Of a stretch of 64,000 bases of DNA, positions 17,115-25,939 are shown in pieces. Numbering within the stretch: position 1 is the first letter of the stretch; each line of letters opens with the position of its first letter. Where the stretch lies: contig NZ_LMHC01000012.1 in NCBI RefSeq assembly GCF_001427665.1, positions 474,704 through 538,703 on the forward strand. Reading direction: 5' to 3'. A model generated the notes under the pieces. That model ran no database searches and had not been told where the DNA came from. It worked only from the letters and a program-made list of their open reading frames with translations. The position numbers were made by a program, and so were the translations under genes. The DNA is from Caulobacter sp. Root655 (GTDB lineage: Bacteria > Pseudomonadota > Alphaproteobacteria > Caulobacterales > Caulobacteraceae).

Positions 17115-19145
17115 CTACAGGTCCCGTGCCTCCAGCTCCGCCAGCAACGTCGCCAGCCGATCCGCATGGGCCTGCACCTCGGCCGTGACGAACGGCGACG
17201 GCAGGTCCGTGCGGGCCGTCGGTGGACTCACCGCCACCTGCACCAGGTTGATCGCCTCGTTGGGATCGAGGTTCAGGTCGTACATTTCCCATTCCTGGAA
17301 CCGGGGCTCTGGCCTGGACGGGTCGAAATAGCGGCTGAGCTTGAAGTCCTTGGTCCGCACGCAGCGGACGTGATTGGGCTGGCGCACCGAGCTTGGCGTG
17401 AGATCGACCGAGGGGCGGCCTTCGTTGGTGGTCCGCACCACCTCGACCACCATGTTGTAGATCTCGAACTCCCGCTCGCACTTCTCATTGTTCAGGTCGG
17501 GGATCGTCGGTCGCGGCAGGGGCGCGGTGATCTCGTCGTCGGTGATGAACAGCACGCCCTGGCGCTCGCGGCCGTCCGGCTCGATCACGGTGTCGGTCTC
17601 GCCCCGCAGCAGGGGAGCCAGATCGACGCCGGGCAACGGCGGCGCGTCGCGTTCCACGGCCAGCTTGGCGGCGATCGCCTCGCGCTCTTTCTTGGCCACC
17701 CCGGCCAGACCCAGGATCGTCGGCAGGATGTCGATGTGGCTGGTCAGGGCGTCGATCTGGCGCGTCTCCACGAAGGCCGGCTCGACGGGTCCAGCCCCGC
17801 CGGCGCTTTCGGGCGGCGGGAAGCGGACGATCACCGGCACGTGCAGCGCCTCCTGATAGGCGGTGTGCCACTTCTCCATCATCATGCCGTGGGCCCCGGC
17901 ATATTCGCCGTGGTCGGCCAGGAAGACGACGATGGTGTTGTCGGCCTGGCCGGTTTCCTCCAGCGTGTTCAGCACCGCCGCCACGTGGGTGTCGACCACC
18001 GAATGGAGCCAGCCGTAGAGCTGCAGGAACTCCAGGGTCGTCCCGGCCGGGTCGTCGCTCAGCTGGAACGGGATCGTGCCCTTCAGCGCCAGCTTGACGG
18101 CCTTCTCCTTGGCCTTGGCCTCGTCCTCGGGAACCTTGGGGAACCTGTTCTGAAGGCCCAGGACCATGTTGAAGCCGGTCTTGGCGTTGAGGGCCAAACC
18201 GACCTTGTAGGAATAGTCGAACTGGCAGCTGGGCTTGCTCGACAGGTCTTCGTTCTGGGTCGGCGAGGCCTTGGCGCAGTCCTGCGGGAAGCCCTGGGGA
18301 TTGAGCGCGATCTGGGCCGTGCCGGCGGTCGGGGCCGGCGCCTTCTGGCCCGCCAGCGGTACGGTCAGCGGACCGAAGATCGACTGGGTTCCCGAGTCGT
18401 CCGGGGTCGGCAGGGCCTGGGCGATCACCGCCGGATAGGTGGCGATGTCATGCGGGTTGGTGAACGAGGCCACCGCGAACCACGGCGGGGTGTCGGTCGG
18501 GTCGGGCCCGGTGGCGTAGGGATCGTCGACCTGGGCGACGGCGACCGCGTAGTTGTAGTTCAGGGCCAGGGCCTGGCGGCGGATGAAGGCGCAGGCCTGG
18601 TCGGTGAAGCCGGCGTCGCGATAGACGCCCAGATTGTTGATCGCCGCCCCGTGCGGCTCGGGGAACGACTCTTCCCAGTCGTCGAAGCCGTAGGCCTGCA
18701 GCGAATGGTCCGGCGGATTGCTGACGTGCCACTTGCCGAAATAGTGGGTCGAGTAGCCGGCCTCGCGCATCCACGTACCCAGCGTCGGGATACCGTCGGC
18801 CGCCAGCCACGGGAAGTTGTGCGAGTCCCCGCTCTTGAACAGGCCGTCGGTCTGGGTGACCCCGGTCTTGGTTCCGTACTGGCCCGTATAGATCGTCGCC
18901 CGGCTGGGCGTGCAGGCGCTGGCGGCGATGGTGTGGTTGCGCAGCAGCGCGGCGTTGTCGCGCAGGGCCGTCAGGCCGGGAAAGTACTTGGCGTAGGGAT
19001 TGACGACGCCCTCCTCCTCGCGCTGGAAGCCCAGGACGCGCTTCAGCGCCTCGGCGAAGCCGGCGTCCGGACCGTAGGAGAACCGCGGGAAACGGTACTG
19101 GTCGCAGGTGATCAGCAGGATGTTGGGTCGCTTGGCGTTGGTCAT
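17115..19145 (-). CDS. Type I (formylglycine) sulfatase-family enzyme
   Basis: A 676-residue alkaline-phosphatase-superfamily hydrolase. The sulfatase signature C-T-P-S-R begins at C78, the residue normally converted to formylglycine. Metal ligands are suggested by C-D-Q (14-16) and F-L-A-D-H-G-E, and substrate contacts by G-K-W-H. It cleaves sulfate (or phosphonate) esters; the substrate is unknown. At 676 residues it is longer than usual, with an insertion at about 250-380. No signal peptide is evident, so cytoplasmic action is suggested. The ATG at 19145 follows GGGGGAC. No maturase gene lies in the window. Confidence 0.82.
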   Translation of the reverse strand: MTNAKRPNILLITCDQYRFPRFSYGPDAGFAEALKRVLGFQREEEGVVNPYAKYFPGLTALRDNAALLRNHTIAASACTPSRATIYTGQYGTKTGVTQTDGLFKSGDSHNFPWLAADGIPTLGTWMREAGYSTHYFGKWHVSNPPDHSLQAYGFDDWEESFPEPHGAAINNLGVYRDAGFTDQACAFIRRQALALNYNYAVAVAQVDDPYATGPDPTDTPPWFAVASFTNPHDIATYPAVIAQALPTPDDSGTQSIFGPLTVPLAGQKAPAPTAGTAQIALNPQGFPQDCAKASPTQNEDLSSKPSCQFDYSYKVGLALNAKTGFNMVLGLQNRFPKVPEDEAKAKEKAVKLALKGTIPFQLSDDPAGTTLEFLQLYGWLHSVVDTHVAAVLNTLEETGQADNTIVVFLADHGEYAGAHGMMMEKWHTAYQEALHVPVIVRFPPPESAGGAGPVEPAFVETRQIDALTSHIDILPTILGLAGVAKKEREAIAAKLAVERDAPPLPGVDLAPLLRGETDTVIEPDGRERQGVLFITDDEITAPLPRPTIPDLNNEKCEREFEIYNMVVEVVRTTNEGRPSVDLTPSSVRQPNHVRCVRTKDFKLSRYFDPSRPEPRFQEWEMYDLNLDPNEAINLVQVAVSPPTARTDLPSPFVTAEVQAHADRLATLLAELEARDL

Positions 19146-19311
19146 GTCCGTCCCCCCATGCGCGGCCGCCCCTTGGCTGTTTCTCGCGCCTCGACATTGC
19201 TCCGTCAAGGTTGAGGAGTCGACATCATTGCCATCAAAGCGCGCAGTATGGAGGCGCCGCGCGGCCAATTGCGTGACATTCCGTCGCGCGCGTTCCGCCA
19301 AGGTCCTGGGA

Positions 19312-19327
19312 TTAACGGCGTTTTTAC
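19312..19327 (+). promoter_or_regulatory. Possible CtrA-like box upstream of the chemoreceptor
   Basis: TTAA, seven bases, then TTTAC, starting 88 bases before the chemoreceptor ATG. The Caulobacter CtrA consensus is TTAA-N7-TTAA, so the right half has one mismatch. Chemotaxis genes in this group are often cell-cycle controlled. Weak evidence. Confidence 0.25.
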
Positions 19328-19399
19328 AGCGTTCACGGCTTCTGGAGCCCGGACCGGAACCCACCCTGTTTGTTGGGTCGTCCGGACATGGGGTTTGCG

Positions 19400-21376
19400 A
19401 TGAAATTCGACGATCTGAAGATCTCCACCAAGGTGGCCCTGCCGGCCATCATCCTGACGATCGTGGCCCTGGCCATCACCGGCGTCGGCGCCTGGCAGGC
19501 CAGGGTGTCGGAAGCCGCCACCAAGGTGCTCGTCGAACAACGCGCCCCGTCCGAGCTCGAAGGCTCGCGCTTCAACCGCCGCGTCACGACCATCGGCTAC
19601 GCGGCCTATCGCACGATCGCCAACCCCTCCACCTCGACCGAGGCCAAGGCGGCCAGCGCCGAGATCGACAGCGCCTACCAGGAGGGCAAGATCGCCCTCG
19701 GCAGGATCAAGCAGACCGACCCGGCCGCCGCCAAGATGGTCGCCGACTTCCAGGTGCGCCTGGACCGGATCTATTCCAGCGCCCGCCAGGGCGCGGACCT
19801 GGGCCTGCAGGACGCCAACGACGCCGCCAAGATGGTGATGGGCGTCATCGACCCCGACATCGCCAGCCTGAGCAAGGACGTCTCCACCTACACCAACACC
19901 CACAGCGAACAGACCCGCGCCATGGTGGCCAAGGCCGCCAAGCAGTCGGCGACCGGTTCCCTGATGAGCATCGTCTTCGGCCTGGTCGCCTCCGCCGCCG
20001 CCATGGTCTTCGCCCTGTGGATCGGCCGCTCGAAGATCTCGGCCCCGCTCATCAACCTGTCGCGCACCATGGAAGTGCTGGCCCAGGGTTCGGTGGACGT
20101 TCAGGTGGTCGGCGCGCAGCGCAAGGACGAGGTCGGCGCCATGGCCCGCTCGGTCCAGGTGTTCAAGGACAACGCCCTGGCCCTGCGCACCGCCGAAGCC
20201 GCCCAGCAACGCGCCACCGCCGAGACCGAAGCCGAACGCCAGCGCAACCAGCAGGCCGCCGAGGCCGCCGCCCACGAACAGGCCTTCGTCATGGAGAACA
20301 TCGCCACCGGCCTGACTCGCCTGGCCGAGGGCGACCTGACCTATCGCGTCGACGCCGAGTTCCCGCAGGCCTACCAGCGCCTGCAGAGCGATTTCAACGG
20401 CGCCATCGCCCAGATGGAAGAGGCGATGCGCACCATCGTCCAGGCCGCCAACAGCATCGGGGCCGGCAGCGACGAGATCGCCGCGGCCGCCGACGACCTG
20501 TCGCGCCGCAGCGAGCAGCAGGCCGCCAGCCTGGAAGAGACCGCCGCCGCCCTGGACGAGATCACCGCCACGGTGAAGCGTTCGTCGGCCGGCGCGGTGG
20601 AAGCCTCGCGCGTCGTCACCTCGACCCGCACCGACGCCGAACGCTCGGCCGTGGTGGTGCGCGGCGCGGTCGACGCCATGAACCAGATCGAGAAGTCCTC
20701 GCAGTCGATCAGCCAGATCATCGGCGTCATCGACGAGATCGCCTTCCAGACCAACCTGCTGGCCCTGAACGCCGGCGTCGAAGCGGCGCGCGCCGGTGAC
20801 GCCGGCCGTGGCTTCGCGGTCGTGGCGCAAGAAGTGCGGGCCCTGGCCCAACGCTCGGCCGACGCCGCCAAGGAGATCAAGACCCTGATCTCGACCTCCT
20901 CGCAGCAGGTCGGCCAGGGCGTGTCGATGGTCGGCCAGACCGGCGAGGCCCTGCAGGCCATCGTCGGCAAGGTCAGCGAAATCGACGCCCTGGTCAGCGA
21001 GATCGCCGCCGGCGGCGCCGAGCAGGCCACCGGGCTCAACGAGGTCAATGCCGCCGTCAACCAGATGGACCAGACGGTCCAGCAGAATGCGGCGATGGTC
21101 GAGCAATCGACCGCCGCCAGCCATGCCCTGAAGGGCGAGGCCAACAGCCTGATGCAGATGATCGGCCGCTTCCAGGTCAACGGCGCCCAGGTGGCGCGCG
21201 CGCCGACCCGTCGCGCCGCGCCTCCCCCGTACCGGCCGGCGCCGCGCGCCTCGGGTCCGGCTCCAGCCACCACGACCAGCCGTCCCGGCGCCAACCCGGT
21301 GCGCGCGGCCCAGGCCAAGCTCGCGGCCTTCGCCGGCTCGGCCAGGCCGGTTTCGGACGACTGGGAAGAATTCTAA
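19400..21376 (+). CDS. Methyl-accepting chemotaxis protein
   Basis: A 658-residue chemoreceptor. Membrane helix one is at about 13-35, followed by a helical-bundle sensor domain (about 36-185), helix two (about 190-212), then HAMP and a second HAMP-like stretch. The cytoplasmic signalling tip ([20 protein letters not shown]) controls the CheA kinase. The protein ends in D-D-W-E-E-F, a tail of the kind that tethers CheR/CheB in other bacteria. The ATG at 19400 has GGGG 8-11 bases upstream; an ATG at 19388 is also in frame. The ligand is unknown. Confidence 0.9.
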   Translation: MKFDDLKISTKVALPAIILTIVALAITGVGAWQARVSEAATKVLVEQRAPSELEGSRFNRRVTTIGYAAYRTIANPSTSTEAKAASAEIDSAYQEGKIALGRIKQTDPAAAKMVADFQVRLDRIYSSARQGADLGLQDANDAAKMVMGVIDPDIASLSKDVSTYTNTHSEQTRAMVAKAAKQSATGSLMSIVFGLVASAAAMVFALWIGRSKISAPLINLSRTMEVLAQGSVDVQVVGAQRKDEVGAMARSVQVFKDNALALRTAEAAQQRATAETEAERQRNQQAAEAAAHEQAFVMENIATGLTRLAEGDLTYRVDAEFPQAYQRLQSDFNGAIAQMEEAMRTIVQAANSIGAGSDEIAAAADDLSRRSEQQAASLEETAAALDEITATVKRSSAGAVEASRVVTSTRTDAERSAVVVRGAVDAMNQIEKSSQSISQIIGVIDEIAFQTNLLALNAGVEAARAGDAGRGFAVVAQEVRALAQRSADAAKEIKTLISTSSQQVGQGVSMVGQTGEALQAIVGKVSEIDALVSEIAAGGAEQATGLNEVNAAVNQMDQTVQQNAAMVEQSTAASHALKGEANSLMQMIGRFQVNGAQVARAPTRRAAPPPYRPAPRASGPAPATTTSRPGANPVRAAQAKLAAFAGSARPVSDDWEEF

Positions 21377-21437
21377 GGTTCAGTAGCCTACCGCTCTCGC
21401 ATATCGGAGGGCGTCTCCTCCCCTCGAGGACTATCGA

Positions 21438-21468
21438 AGTCCCGCCGGGCGCCCCCGGCGGGACTTTT
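21438..21468. terminator. Rho-independent terminator after the chemoreceptor
   Basis: AGTCCCGCCGGG and CCCGGCGGGACT flank a short loop and are followed by TTTTTATT. It lies 62 bases after the chemoreceptor stop and 12 bases before the end of the convergent small-protein gene, which it may also terminate. Confidence 0.85.
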
Positions 21469-21479
21469 TATTGGGCCGT

Positions 21480-21824
21480 TCAGCGCCTCAGCGCGACACC
21501 GATGATCTTGGGGCGCGAATAGATGCAGCCGTCCACCGTCAGCTGGACATCGACGCCCATGCTCTGGGCCGTCAGCAGCATCGACCAGAACAGCGAAGCC
21601 GCGGGCAGGCTCGGATCAAGGAAGTAACCGTCCTGAATCGCGCAGGCTTCCGGATTGAAGAAGGTCCCGCCGGTCTGGATCCGCAGCCCGGCCGAGGTCC
21701 ATCCGCCGACCAAGGCGTTCACCCGCATCCAGGAGCTTTCGGCCGGCGTCGCCTGGGCCGCGCCCGCCGCCAGGAACATCGCCGCCGCGAGCGCCCCGCC
21801 CGCACATTCGCGCGCGACGCTCAT
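21480..21824 (-). CDS. Small secreted protein, paralogue of its upstream neighbour
   Basis: A 114-residue protein with a signal peptide (about 1-27, ending A-A-Q-A). The mature part shares with its neighbour the pattern W-x-R-V...G-G-W-T...C-x-x-x-D-G-Y...S-M-L-L-T-A...V-Q-L-x-V-D-G-C-I...R-P-x-(I/V)-I-G-V. Its two Cys are suited to a disulfide in the periplasm. Its ATG overlaps the upstream stop by four bases, so the pair is coupled. The layout recalls small beta-rich proteins related to the subtilase-cytotoxin B subunit, but that is inference; the function is unknown. Confidence 0.7.
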   Translation of the reverse strand: MSVARECAGGALAAAMFLAAGAAQATPAESSWMRVNALVGGWTSAGLRIQTGGTFFNPEACAIQDGYFLDPSLPAASLFWSMLLTAQSMGVDVQLTVDGCIYSRPKIIGVALRR

Positions 21825-22159
21825 GAGGTCCTCAGGGTGACGCCAATGACCCGCGGGCGTTCGAGGATGCAGCCGTCCACCACCAGCTGGACCTCCCGGC
21901 CGGTCGAGAACGCCGTCAGCAGCATCGAGGAGAACAACTGCGCGCCCTGCAGGCTGGCCTCGACGATGTAGCCGTCGGTCATCGAACATGCCGCCGGGTT
22001 GGAAAAGGCGGCGGTCGTCTGAACCCGCACGTGGGGCGCCGTCCAGCCGCCGGAGATGTAGGTCACCCGCGCCCAGGGCAGTTCCACCGGCGTGGCTATG
22101 GCCGCGCTCGACGCCAGGGCCAGCGCCGCGCCCCCGGCCAGGGCGAGAAATCGTTTCAA
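21821..22159 (-). CDS. Small secreted protein, first of a tandem paralogous pair
   Basis: A 112-residue protein with a signal peptide (about 1-22, ending A-A-I-A-T). It is clearly homologous along its mature length to the next gene (21480-21824), including both Cys, so the pair arose by tandem duplication. It lacks enzyme motifs. The same Cys/Trp/Gly framework appears in the unlinked 114-residue protein at 53331-53675. The first gene of a two-gene unit, facing the chemoreceptor. Confidence 0.7.
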   Translation of the reverse strand: MKRFLALAGGAALALASSAAIATPVELPWARVTYISGGWTAPHVRVQTTAAFSNPAACSMTDGYIVEASLQGAQLFSSMLLTAFSTGREVQLVVDGCILERPRVIGVTLRTS

Positions 22160-22251
22160 GATGCGTCCCCCGATGCGTCGCGCTTCGTCGCGGCCAAGCT
22201 TGACCGTTAGCAGTGCGCCCGGACGGGTGCAATCTGGCGTTGGGCGGGGTG

Positions 22252-22578
22252 CTACCGCGGCGGTCCGACGGGCCGATCGACGTTGTAGCGGATGGTCGAC
22301 GACACCGGGCAGCCGTCGACGCTGCGCAGCACGGTCAGGGTGTGGTTGGCCGGCGGCAGGTCGCCCAGCCGTTTGACCTTGGGAGCGGCGTCAGGCGCGG
22401 GGTGTTCGGCCAGTTGCAGGCCTGATTCCCGGCAGGCCTTCTCCACCTTCATCGCCTGAAGGGCCTGGTCCTTCGAGGCGTAGACCGTGACCCGTCCGCC
22501 TCGCGCCAGGATCTGGCCTGGCGACGGCGGCGGCGTGGCCTGGACGGCGGCGGCCAGCAGCAGGGCGGACAAAAGCAT
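22252..22578 (-). CDS. Small exported protein of unknown function
   Basis: A 108-residue protein beginning with a hydrophobic signal peptide (L-L-S-A-L-L-L-A-A-A-V-Q-A). The mature part is Pro-rich and has two Cys; it resembles no family I know. The ATG at 22578 has GGAG about 8 bases upstream. It lies 74 bases downstream of lpd on the same strand, with no clear terminator between, so read-through from lpd is possible. Confidence 0.6.
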   Translation of the reverse strand: MLLSALLLAAAVQATPPPSPGQILARGGRVTVYASKDQALQAMKVEKACRESGLQLAEHPAPDAAPKVKRLGDLPPANHTLTVLRSVDGCPVSSTIRYNVDRPVGPPR

Positions 22579-22652
22579 GGCGGGGCTCCGTTGCCGAAAC
22601 CCCGCCACTCTACGCTTGGTCGAGCGCGAACGCCCGTTAACTCTTGGACAGG

Positions 22653-24053
22653 CTAGGCCTGCATCGTCCAGCCCTCGACGCCCATCGCCGCCTGGCGGAA
22701 GGCTTCCGAGCGGGTCGGGTGCGGGTGGCAGGTGCGGGCCACGTCTTCCGACGAGCCGCCGAACTCCATGGCCACGCAGATCTCGGCGATCATGTCGCCG
22801 ACGTTCGGGCCGACGGCGTGGGCGCCCAGGATGCGGTCGGTCTTGGCGTCGGCCAGCACCTTCACAAAGCCGTCGGTCTCGTGGTTGATCTTGGCGCGGC
22901 TGTTGGCCAGGAACGGGAACTTGCCGACCTTGTAGGCGACGCCCGCGGCCTTCAGATCGTCCTCGGTCTGGCCGACCGTGGCGACTTCCGGGCTGGTGTA
23001 GATGACGCCCGGGATGATGCCGTAGTTCACGTGACCGGCCTTGCCGGCGATCAGTTCCATGCAGGCCACGGCCTCGTCCTCGGCCTTGTGGGCCAGCATC
23101 GGGCCGCTGGTGACGTCGCCGACCACCCAGACGCCGGGAGCCGTCGTCTTGAAGTGGTCGTTGGCGATCACGCCGCGCTTGTCCGGCACGATCCCGACGC
23201 TTTCCAGGCCCAGGCCTTCCGTGAACGGACGACGACCGATGGCCACCAGCACATAGTCGGCCTGCAGGGTCTCGGCCGCGCCGCCGGCCACCGGCTCGAC
23301 GGTCAGCTCCACCTGCTTGGCGGAGGCGGTCGCGCCGGTGACCTTGGCCCCCAGCTTGAACTTGAAGCCCTGCTTGGCGAGGATCTTCTGGAAGGCGTTG
23401 GCGACTTCCGTGTCGGTGCCCGGCAGGATGCGGTCGAGGAATTCGACCACGGTCACCTCGGCGCCCAGGCGCTTCCACACCGAACCCAGCTCCAGGCCGA
23501 TGACGCCGGCCCCGATGACGATCAGGCTCTTGGGAACTTCCGGCAGGCTCAGCGCGCCGGTCGAGTCGACGATGCGCTGGTTGTCGATGGTCACGCCCGG
23601 CAGCGGGGTGGGCTCCGAGCCGGTGGCGATGACGATGTTCTTGGTCTCGAGCACGGTTTCGCTACCGTCCTCGGCCTTGACCACGACCTTGCCGGGTCCG
23701 TCGATGCGGCCCCAGCCCTTGATGTAGTCGACCTTGTTCTTCTTCATCAGGAACTCGACGCCCTTGGTCAGGGCTTCGACGCTCTCGGCCTTCTGGGCCA
23801 TCATCTGGACCAGGTTCAGCTTCGGCTTGACCTCGATGCCCAGCTTGGCGAACTCGCCGCCGGTCGCGGCCTCGTACATCTCCGAAGCGTGCAGCAGGGC
23901 CTTGGACGGCATGCAGCCGACGTTCAGGCAAGTGCCGCCCAGCTTGCCGCGTCCCTCGACGATGGCGGTCTTCAGACCCAGTTGTCCGGCGCGGATCGCG
24001 CCGTTGTAGCCGCCGGGGCCGCCCCCGATGATGACGACGTCGTATTGAGCCAT
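22653..24053 (-). CDS. lpd: Dihydrolipoamide dehydrogenase (E3)
   Basis: A 466-residue flavoprotein that reoxidises the lipoyl groups of 2-oxoacid dehydrogenase complexes with NAD+. It has the FAD-binding G-G-G-P-G-G (10-15), the redox disulfide C42/C47 ([12 protein letters not shown]), a central NAD-binding G-A-G-V-I-G-L-E and a C-terminal C-H-P-H-P-T-R-S-E with the catalytic His-Glu dyad. Length is standard. It lies on the same strand as sucAB but is separated from sucB by the vapBC, DUF3088 and DUF2007 genes, and serves the 2-oxoglutarate complex here. Confidence 0.95.
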   Translation of the reverse strand: MAQYDVVIIGGGPGGYNGAIRAGQLGLKTAIVEGRGKLGGTCLNVGCMPSKALLHASEMYEAATGGEFAKLGIEVKPKLNLVQMMAQKAESVEALTKGVEFLMKKNKVDYIKGWGRIDGPGKVVVKAEDGSETVLETKNIVIATGSEPTPLPGVTIDNQRIVDSTGALSLPEVPKSLIVIGAGVIGLELGSVWKRLGAEVTVVEFLDRILPGTDTEVANAFQKILAKQGFKFKLGAKVTGATASAKQVELTVEPVAGGAAETLQADYVLVAIGRRPFTEGLGLESVGIVPDKRGVIANDHFKTTAPGVWVVGDVTSGPMLAHKAEDEAVACMELIAGKAGHVNYGIIPGVIYTSPEVATVGQTEDDLKAAGVAYKVGKFPFLANSRAKINHETDGFVKVLADAKTDRILGAHAVGPNVGDMIAEICVAMEFGGSSEDVARTCHPHPTRSEAFRQAAMGVEGWTMQA

Positions 24054-24267
24054 GGATCTTCGCCTTGAGACGCGCCGCGAATGGCGCCGGACAGAAAATG
24101 GGGCCTGCTCCCGGTTTCCCAAGGGGCTGGCGCGCGCGCGTACTTCCTAGCGCCTCTGTCCCAAGGATCAACCCACAGAGCGCTAAAGGTCTATTTCAAC
24201 GGCGTCTTGCGCAATTCGGCCCACGCGATCAGCGCCTCGGTGGTCGCCATCACGGCAAGGGTCCGGC
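24054..24267. other. Gap between the DUF2007 gene and lpd
   Basis: A 214-bp gap, visibly less G+C-rich than the flanks, presumably carrying the lpd promoter. An imperfect hairpin (AGCGCCTCTGT/ACAGAGCGCT) spans 24149-24184. On the minus strand a 19-codon ATG frame at 24191-24250 encodes a peptide starting M-A-T-T-E-A-L-I; it could be a leader peptide or the remnant of a lost gene. No strong promoter hexamers were recognised. Confidence 0.35.
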
Positions 24268-24741
24268 TCAGCGCAATCCGACGCTGAGCCAGGCGCCGAC
24301 CAGCAGCAGGCCGACGACGCCGCAAAGCGTCGCCAGCGCCATGGCGACCCCGGCCAGGACGGCGTGATGACCGCCCCGCGGCCGGCGCGGTCCCGCCACC
24401 AGGAAACCGGCCACGCCGCCGAAGGTCATGGCCAGGAACAGGGCCACGCCGGTGCGCGCCACCTGGGCGGCCGGGGCGTCGGGAGGCGCGACGGGGTCGT
24501 CATCCTCAGGGTCCAGCGGCGGCGCGGCGCCGCGCAGCTCGGCGATCAGCAGGCGGGCCTCCTCGGCCTCGCTGGCCGGGGTCCACAGGCGAAAACCGCC
24601 CATGGCGATGCTCATGATGAAGTCGCTGGTCCCCCAGTACTCGTTCTGCAGCAGCACCGACACGCCCTCGGCCCGCAGGCGCGAGGCGGCGATCTGGGCT
24701 TCGGTCAGGTCCGCGAAACGGGCGATCTCGGTCAGGCTCAT
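24268..24741 (-). CDS. DUF2007-like protein with two membrane helices
   Basis: A 157-residue protein. The N-terminal half (about 1-65: F-A-D-L-T-E-A-Q-I-A-A-S-R-L-R-A-E-G-I) matches the small DUF2007 'signal-transducing' fold, often a regulatory domain near PII-like proteins. The C-terminal half has two membrane helices (about 93-115 and 126-150) separated by an Arg/His loop. The ATG at 24741 follows AGGAGG. It lies 41 bases after the DUF3088 gene in the same direction. The function is unknown; placement next to vapBC and lpd is probably incidental. Confidence 0.65.
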   Translation of the reverse strand: MSLTEIARFADLTEAQIAASRLRAEGVSVLLQNEYWGTSDFIMSIAMGGFRLWTPASEAEEARLLIAELRGAAPPLDPEDDDPVAPPDAPAAQVARTGVALFLAMTFGGVAGFLVAGPRRPRGGHHAVLAGVAMALATLCGVVGLLLVGAWLSVGLR

Positions 24742-24782
24742 CGACGCCTCCTGCCGCGAGACTGCCCGAACGCGCGCGAAGT

Positions 24783-25139
24783 TCAAGGATGCGGTGGCGA
24801 GACCCCGTACCGGGCGGCCAGATAGCGGGTGATCGGGCCTTCGTTGGTGGCGAACAGCCGGCCGTTGGCCTCGCGGACGTCATCCTCCCGCAGGTCCGGG
24901 TGCGCGAAGGGCGCGGCCAGGATCAGGGTCGGCAGGTTCTGGTGCGCCTCGCCCAGCAGGTCGGCCACCGGCTGGCGCGGGCGCTCATAGGGCAGATAGG
25001 CGATCTCCAGCTGGGCGCGCACGGCCGGATAGTAGCCGAGGAACCCCTCCACGGCCGCGCAGGCCATGCAGAACCATGTGCGATCCTGGTCGGTCCAGTC
25101 CGGGCGGAGAAGGAAGAGCCGGTCGCGGGGGGCGGTCAT
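24783..25139 (-). CDS. DUF3088 (thioredoxin-fold-like) protein
   Basis: A 118-residue protein of the DUF3088 type. It starts R-D-R-L-F-L-L-R-P and continues W-F-C-M-A-C-A-A-V-E-G, a C-x-x-C in thioredoxin-like position, then L-P-T-L-I-L. Enzymatic activity has not, to my knowledge, been shown for the family. Its ATG overlaps the vapC stop by four bases, so it is translated with the toxin-antitoxin pair; that arrangement is unusual. Confidence 0.75.
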   Translation of the reverse strand: MTAPRDRLFLLRPDWTDQDRTWFCMACAAVEGFLGYYPAVRAQLEIAYLPYERPRQPVADLLGEAHQNLPTLILAAPFAHPDLREDDVREANGRLFATNEGPITRYLAARYGVSPPHP

Positions 25140-25546
25140 GGTTGACTCCAGTCCTGGACATCCAGGCCCTCCACCCGCGAGAATTCCCGGACGTTCGAGG
25201 TCACCAATGTCCAGCCGCGCGCCAGCGCCTGGCCGGCGATCAGGCCATCATAGGGCCCAATCGACGCGCCCTGGCGCTTGAGCACGGCTCGAACCCGGGC
25301 CGCGACGATCACGTCTTCCTCGCTCAAGGGCTCGATGGCGACGCCCTCGAGGACATCCGCGACATTCAACGCCTCACCGGCGGGATCGCGGCTGGCCGCC
25401 ACGCCGAATTGCAGTTCATGATAGACAATCAGCGACGCGACCACGGTCTCGCGGGCCAGAATGACCTTGTCCCGACGCCGGCGAATGATCGGCTTCCGTC
25501 CCTGAATGAGGTCCACGAAGACGTTGGTGTCGAACGCCAGAGTCAC
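25136..25546 (-). CDS. vapC: VapC toxin, PIN-domain ribonuclease
   Basis: A 136-residue PIN-domain protein. The acidic active site is visible: D6 ([10 protein letters not shown]), E44 (Y-H-E-L-Q-F-G), D100 (P-Y-D-G-L-I-A) and N118 (T-S-N-V-R-E-F). VapC toxins cut tRNA or rRNA and are neutralised by VapB. The gene overlaps vapB by four bases upstream and the DUF3088 gene by four bases downstream. All key residues are present, so the toxin should be active. Confidence 0.9.
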   Translation of the reverse strand: MTLAFDTNVFVDLIQGRKPIIRRRRDKVILARETVVASLIVYHELQFGVAASRDPAGEALNVADVLEGVAIEPLSEEDVIVAARVRAVLKRQGASIGPYDGLIAGQALARGWTLVTSNVREFSRVEGLDVQDWSQP

Positions 25547-25815
25547 CAGCCGAAATCACGTTCTTGTTCCGAGGGCTGTTCGCGATCGGGGAAATCGCCA
25601 CCGCCTCGCGCGTCGATACGCGCCCACATGGCGTCAAGATCGGCCTGGGTGCGGGGTGGTTTGGCGACAACCGGCTCCAGGATCACCGCGTCGCCTTCAC
25701 GCCGCACGGAAACCTCCGTCCCCTCGAACCGGAACGCCTTGGGCAATCGCACAGCCTGGCTGCCGCCGTGCGTGAACAACTTGGCGCGGGCAGGCTGGAC
25801 GTCGAGTTTGGTCAT
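25543..25815 (-). CDS. vapB: VapB antitoxin, AbrB-type DNA-binding protein
   Basis: A 90-residue protein. The N-terminal SpoVT/AbrB domain (about 8-50: [14 protein letters not shown]) binds DNA. The C-terminal 40 residues are charged and disordered-looking (D-F-P-D-R-E-Q-P), the usual toxin-wrapping tail. It neutralises VapC and represses its own operon. A perfect inverted repeat 12 bases upstream of the ATG is the probable operator. Confidence 0.9.
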   Translation of the reverse strand: MTKLDVQPARAKLFTHGGSQAVRLPKAFRFEGTEVSVRREGDAVILEPVVAKPPRTQADLDAMWARIDARGGGDFPDREQPSEQERDFGW

Positions 25816-25826
25816 GACGACCTCAC

Positions 25827-25847
25827 GTATCTACACAACATAGATAC
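25827..25847 (-). promoter_or_regulatory. Probable VapB operator
   Basis: GTATCTA and TAGATAC are perfect 7-bp inverted arms separated by 7 bases, ending 12 bases upstream of the vapB start. The AT-rich site stands out in this G+C-rich region. Autorepressed vapBC operons typically have such a palindrome over their promoter. Confidence 0.75.
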
Positions 25848-25885
25848 ATCAGAAGCCGCGCGTCTTCAACACTGCGCCGCAACAG

Positions 25886-25909
25886 AAAAGGGACCGCTCA
25901 CGCGGCCCC
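25886..25909 (-). terminator. Terminator of the suc operon
   Basis: On the minus strand GGGGCCGC-GTGA-GCGGTCCC forms an 8-bp stem (one G-U pair) followed by TTTT, starting about 30 bases after the sucB stop. It separates sucCDAB from the vapBC unit. Confidence 0.85.
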
Positions 25910-25939
25910 TTCCCCAATTCGCCCAGCCTCTCGAAGCGA

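Noticed and set aside
17058..19214. Plus-strand frame opposite the sulfatase gene
   Set aside because: The sulfatase motif and full-length fold are on the minus strand; this frame is Arg/Gly/Val-rich filler.
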